Positions 59,493-64,000 of a DNA stretch of 64,000 nucleotides are shown one piece after another. The DNA lies in NCBI RefSeq assembly GCF_000208745.1, contig NC_030859.1:3218848-3282847 (forward strand). Reading direction: 5' to 3'. Within the stretch, counting starts at the first letter, position 1; every line of letters starts with the position of its first letter. Origin of the DNA: Theobroma cacao (taxonomy: Eukaryota > Streptophyta > Magnoliopsida > Malvales > Malvaceae). The translations under genes were made by a program, and so were the position numbers. The notes below the pieces were generated by a model. The model saw only the letters and a list, made by a program, of their open reading frames with translations, was not told the DNA's origin and searched no databases.

Positions 59493-62259
59493 GGTGGTCG
59501 TCGTTTACTCGCTTTAGGATCGTCGTTTTGCTTTGTTGTGGTTAAACTATTATTACTAGTGAAATTAGAAGTAATGAAATCCTTTTTAAGCTATACTATT
59601 AATATTAAAAGAAGAAAGTGTTCTTGAAAGAGAAGCAGAATTTATCTATGACTAGTTTTTTTAATAAGACATGACTTTAAATTATAATTTTATTTAAATT
59701 ATTAAATAATGTTATTAACTAAATTAACGATTTTTCACTTGTAAAATCTAGTAATATAACTAACATAAAAAGTCGGTTATTTAGAAAGATTGTTTAAACC
59801 GTTACTTAATAAGTAATAAGGAAAGTTAATTAATATCTATTAACCTAACTGCAGATGATATTTGTAGAAAGTATTCTCGGATTTTAATTTTAATTGTTTA
59901 TTAAGTGTTGTTGTTTATTTGTTTAAAATAATAATTTTGTGAATTTAAATATATATATATATATATAAATTACTATAAATTTTTTATTACTATTATTTTT
60001 TATTTTATAATGTTTTATTAAAAATAAAAATATTAATATATTTTTTAAAATAATAATTTTATATCTATTATGAAATCAAATGTTAATCATGTGGTAACTT
60101 TTATTTGAATTCAAACTTAATTCGGCTTCCATTTCCTATATGAATACACTATTATTGGACTTGTTCATGGCTTATAGCTGTCCATCCAAACCCACGAACA
60201 CGGCCCGTTTCAAAGTGGGTTTGAGTTAGTAATATTAGTAATATCTCATTAAATAAATAATATCTGATATTTTTAATTTCTAAAACATACCTTAATAATA
60301 TAAAATTTATTTTGTTACTTTAAAATAAAATTCAGTGTATACTAAACATATTTAATTTCTTAAGATTTAGATCTCATGTCACGAATTTATATTTTTAATT
60401 CAAAAAATAAATGTAAAAAGACTCTTACTGATATATCAAGATTGTTTAAAATTCATAATATTCTTAATATTCTATAACGTCCAATCATGCTATACAATAA
60501 TTTTTCGATCTTCGTATATTTCATGAAAAATCTTACATATAACTTTATACAAATTCATATTTTCAATTCTAAATATATGTTAATCAAATTAACAAAACAT
60601 TCTTATAAATTCGAGATTCATCTGATCGATTTGAGATCCGTGGCATTTATCCGATAACACTTTATTGATCCAGGCCAATGGACCTTATCTCATAATTTGA
60701 GTTGGAATTCAAAGCTTGAGCTCATTGAAATTGAATAGAATTTTCTTCCAATTCCAATTGTTATTTATCCAGTTTTTGCCTTTTTTTTTCAATTTAAGTC
60801 CATTATTTATACTTTATTTTACAAAATCCAGAAAAATCAAATTGCCCGGAAAGCTTATGCCTGGAGGCCCTGGAGAAAATTTTAACATCAAACCTTATAA
60901 AACCCATGCCATTGCCTCATGTTTCCCAGCTTCAAATACTGTAAATTTCCCAAAACTGTGTGGAGGAAAAATAAACCAAAGAGGGGATGATAAAACCCTG
61001 GAAAAGCACTACACACAACACACCAACATCCCAAACAGAGTCACTGCTTCCTTCCAAATACTACTAATCAACTTCTACCAAGTCTTTTTTCTTTTCTAAA
61101 GTATTTCTTTTACCAGAAGTATAGAGGACATTTAAGAAGAATCAAGACCCCATCACTTTCAACCGATAGATTCAAGGATATGGGGACAAGCGAAGGAATA
61201 AGACCCATACATTGCAATATTCAACAATTATTCTATTCATCAGCATACCGAACAAGACCTTATCCCCATCCACATAATAGATGAAAGCAATCATATGACC
61301 CATTCATTCAAAGCAAAAAAGGAAAATATTTTCACTGCAGAAGCCACCACAATGTGAATATGAATGTAAAATCTCAGTTGATTGATGAAGCTGATCCATA
61401 TCTCACAGTAAGAGGGCAAAGTTAATAAATATTTCAGAATTGGCTTCTTCTGGAACAACAGATTAACTTGTATTCACAGAATACCTTGTTGCTTTGTGTC
61501 AAAAACCCAGGTCAGATCTGTAATTCCAATCCGATAAAACTTTGATCCTTTAATTGAGAAGAAATAAAAGTCAAAGCACCAGTAAAGGCAGCAAAATGCA
61601 GGCATTTCTGCTCTGCCTCTCTTTGATTTCCTTTAATTTAGATTTTTCAATTTTCATGGCGATGTCCAACTGTCCTCTCGAAAAAGCTTGAAAACAATGT
61701 CACTGTACAGAGATGACATTTGTAAACAGAGCATCTATGACTGAGGACCACATGAAGGCATGGCCATTTTGCAATTAAAGTGATGATCAGCTGGGTAGCA
61801 TGCAGAAAAGTGAATTTATTCATCTAGTAATAGATAGTCTGATCATAACCTTTGTTTTCTTCCATTCTTCAAAACCCAAATACTCACCTTTTCTCAGCTG
61901 AAGGAAGGTCTGCCCAAAGGAATAGCCAGCAAATATCAAGTTAGGGTACAGAAAAAGATTTTAAGTCTGTCTGATCTCATGAAAACCTGCCAAACAGAAG
62001 AGCATCTTGAGCTGTTCTCCAGGCAAAATACCAGATACATTTACTGCACCAAAAATTACCATAACTGACTCTACTAGCTGCTGCTTCAATATCTTACCTT
62101 ACATACTACACAAGGGATCATTGCATATGCAGAAATTAGTCAAAAATGGTAAACACAATGTCCCTAATCAGGCAGAAAATAGAAACAACAGATTCAGCCC
62201 TGCTGCTCCAATAACTTACACCATTAACAGTGACTAATGGCATATACAGACAAATCTAC
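59493..62259. other. AT-rich spacer
   Basis: The first ~300 bases are promoter of the SAC3A-like gene; the last several hundred are probably 3' UTR of the Arg/Ser-rich gene. A (TA)n run is at about 59950-59966. Plus-strand frames at 60716-61099 and 62007-62237 have no signature. Confidence 0.4.
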
Positions 62260-64000
62260 TCAAAATCGCTTTCTCTTCACTCGTGACATATCATCAAATC
62301 CATCATCATGCCAAACCTGACCACCATGCCTAAAATTTCCCTCCTCCTCAATGTTTCTTGTCCTCCTAGGAGCATTCCCAGGTCGGTTTTTTAATCGCCT
62401 ATCAAACTCCCTTTCCCTCAAAGTTCCTCTTTCATGCAACTCCGGATCATCTTCTGGACAGAATCTAAATGACCTAGGTCCACCCTCAGCATTAAGATGA
62501 AAATTCTCACTATCAGCACCACTATAAGGAGGCCTAAAAGGACGAACAGGTCCCCGTCTATCACCATACCTCCTCCTCTCATCAGCATTCCCATCAGTAG
62601 CAAGCTCATGAAACCTGCCAGATGGCATGGGCCCACCAAAGTAATCATCACCGTCGCTCCTTTCTCGAGGATCTACAAGATCCAACCGTCTACTGTTTCT
62701 AAGTAAAATCCGGCCAGATGGGCTCCTATTAGGGATGCCAGACCTTGGATGACCATGATCTCGCCCGGGATCCATATCCCTCAAATCATTAGATGGTCGG
62801 GACAAATATGGAGGAGATCCATGCCTTCTAAGAACCATTTCCCCAGCAAAACAAGGACGATCAGGTGATCTTATCCTATCCAACCTGTAAATAGGTGATC
62901 TTCGATGAGGTAATTCCAACGGCCCTCCAAATTCATCAGGTGATCTTCTCCTAGGAGAAGGCCATGGACCGGGAGAACGAGTTCGTGGTCTAGTCGGAGA
63001 CTTTGAACGAATTCGAGGAAGACCCCTTCTCTGAACAGATGAAAAATCCCTGTTCCCCCTAACAAAAGGGCCATCTAATCCCTCAAATGAAGGTTGGGAA
63101 CGAGTAAACATTGGGTCTGTATGGTCATCAGCAAAACCTCTCATATGCCTCAATCCAACTGATTCAGAGCCATCTTCACCAATGCATCTACTTGGACTTA
63201 GATTTCTTGGAACTCTGCGAACCATTGGAAGCCCCCGTGAAGCAGGTCCATCTCTTCCACCAGGAGACCGCCTCCTTGGGTGTACATGAGCGAAAATTGA
63301 TGAATTATCACTCAAGATCTTTCTCCCACCTTGTCCAGGACCAAAATATGCACCATCTTGCCCATTATTATAGCTACTAAAGTCAAGATCTGCATCAGAA
63401 ACAGCAGATGCATATTTATGTCTGACAACACGAAATTCTGTAGGGCCATTATAAAACTCTGAAGCAAAGTTACGTTCTGAATCCCGACCACCACGTAGGG
63501 TGTCTATCCAACTGGAAACCCTACCTCTTCCGCGCATAAAACTTATTCTAGGGTTCCTGGATGGCTGATCATGATGCCTCTCTCTTGAGAATCTATGGGA
63601 ACCATCGCCATACACTTCATCTCTGAGGGTAAACATTGTTAGAAGAAGAAAAAATTATAACAGATATTTAATGAATCATCAAAAAAAAAATAAACAAACT
63701 AAAAAGAATGCAGGGTTCATAAATAACAATAATCACCTCCCTCGAGGATGAAACTTATCTCCTTCAAGGGCAACATCAAGCAATCTTTCTCTTCCACCTC
63801 GTGACTGCATTGTCCTGCCTGAAATAGATCTTGTCCTACCAGGAGATGACTGATTTAAAGCTCGAGATAAGTTTATAATCCGACTCCTATTACCTGCACT
63901 GCTGACATCCTTACCTGCATCATCACCACTTAAAAATGCTTCTACCTTAGGTAGAACTGAATTGCTTTTTCCTTCTGACTCAGTTTTTTGAGCATTATCT
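62260..64000 (-). CDS. Arg/Ser-rich nuclear protein, C-terminal part (partial, at least 2 exons)
   Basis: The last exon is 62260-63622; the preceding exon, 63737-64000, runs off the window. They join in frame (CGA GGG AG / A GAT GAA) at GTGATT and CTCAG. The visible ~540 residues are rich in Arg, Ser, Pro, Gly and Asp, with SR-like stretches ([42 protein letters not shown]) and repeated G-R-D/R-G-R words, and end SRVKRKRF, a likely nuclear signal. The final exon lacks a start codon of its own (the first Met at 63636 is intronic). This fits an RNA-processing or chromatin-associated protein, but I do not recognise the family; the N-terminal domains that would decide lie beyond the edge. Confidence 0.72.

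Overview
The window is nuclear DNA of a flowering plant, most likely a eudicot. Genes are split by GT-AG introns, long AT-rich spacers lie between them, and there is an LTR retrotransposon and several non-autonomous DNA transposons. Every recognisable protein belongs to a plant family. The order CrRLK1L kinase (CURVY1-like), ABCG half-transporter, SAC3A-like protein matches, as I recall it, the Arabidopsis chromosome 2 trio At2g39360-At2g39350-At2g39340, but here it is spread over about 54 kb.

Layout. 0-12 kb: a small three-exon malectin-like protein gene (+) lies tail-to-tail with a CURVY1-like receptor kinase gene (-), followed by a transposon-rich gene desert. 12-16 kb: the U4/U6 snRNP factor PRP3 (+, six exons). 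16-20.5 kb: a spacer with an ACACG-rich inverted-repeat element. 20.5-22.8 kb: an intronless ABCG transporter (+). 22.8-26.8 kb: AT-rich spacer. 26.8-27.4 kb: a plastid HLIP/LIL-type protein (+). 27.8-46.6 kb: six related minus-strand genes for Pro/Gln/Ser-rich, apparently disordered proteins, interrupted by a decayed Ty1/copia element that itself carries two nested hAT-like elements. 48.7-59.5 kb: the SAC3A-like gene (-, 13 coding exons). 62.3-64 kb: the 3' part of an Arg/Ser-rich nuclear protein gene (-), cut by the window edge.

The best candidate for something undescribed is the six-gene array. The proteins share a short start motif (M-S/T-x-S-x-Q/E-G/E...K-D/N) and a low-complexity middle that varies from 112 to 372 residues. 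All six end in a Cys cluster followed by a four-residue CaaX box whose last residue is Leu (CCCL, CCIL, CSIL, CSIL, CIIL, CSIL). That predicts geranylgeranylation plus S-acylation, so they look like lipid-anchored disordered proteins. Stop codons are spaced 2.07-2.37 kb apart once the copia insertion is removed, so the array arose by tandem duplication of a unit of about 2.2 kb.

The other genes are housekeeping or developmental: pre-mRNA splicing (PRP3), mRNA export/TREX-2 (SAC3A), wall sensing (CrRLK1L), lipid-barrier export (ABCG) and photosynthetic membrane maintenance (HLIP-like). I see no operon-like logic linking them. Exon limits were read by eye from splice signals and reading frame and may be off by a base or two.
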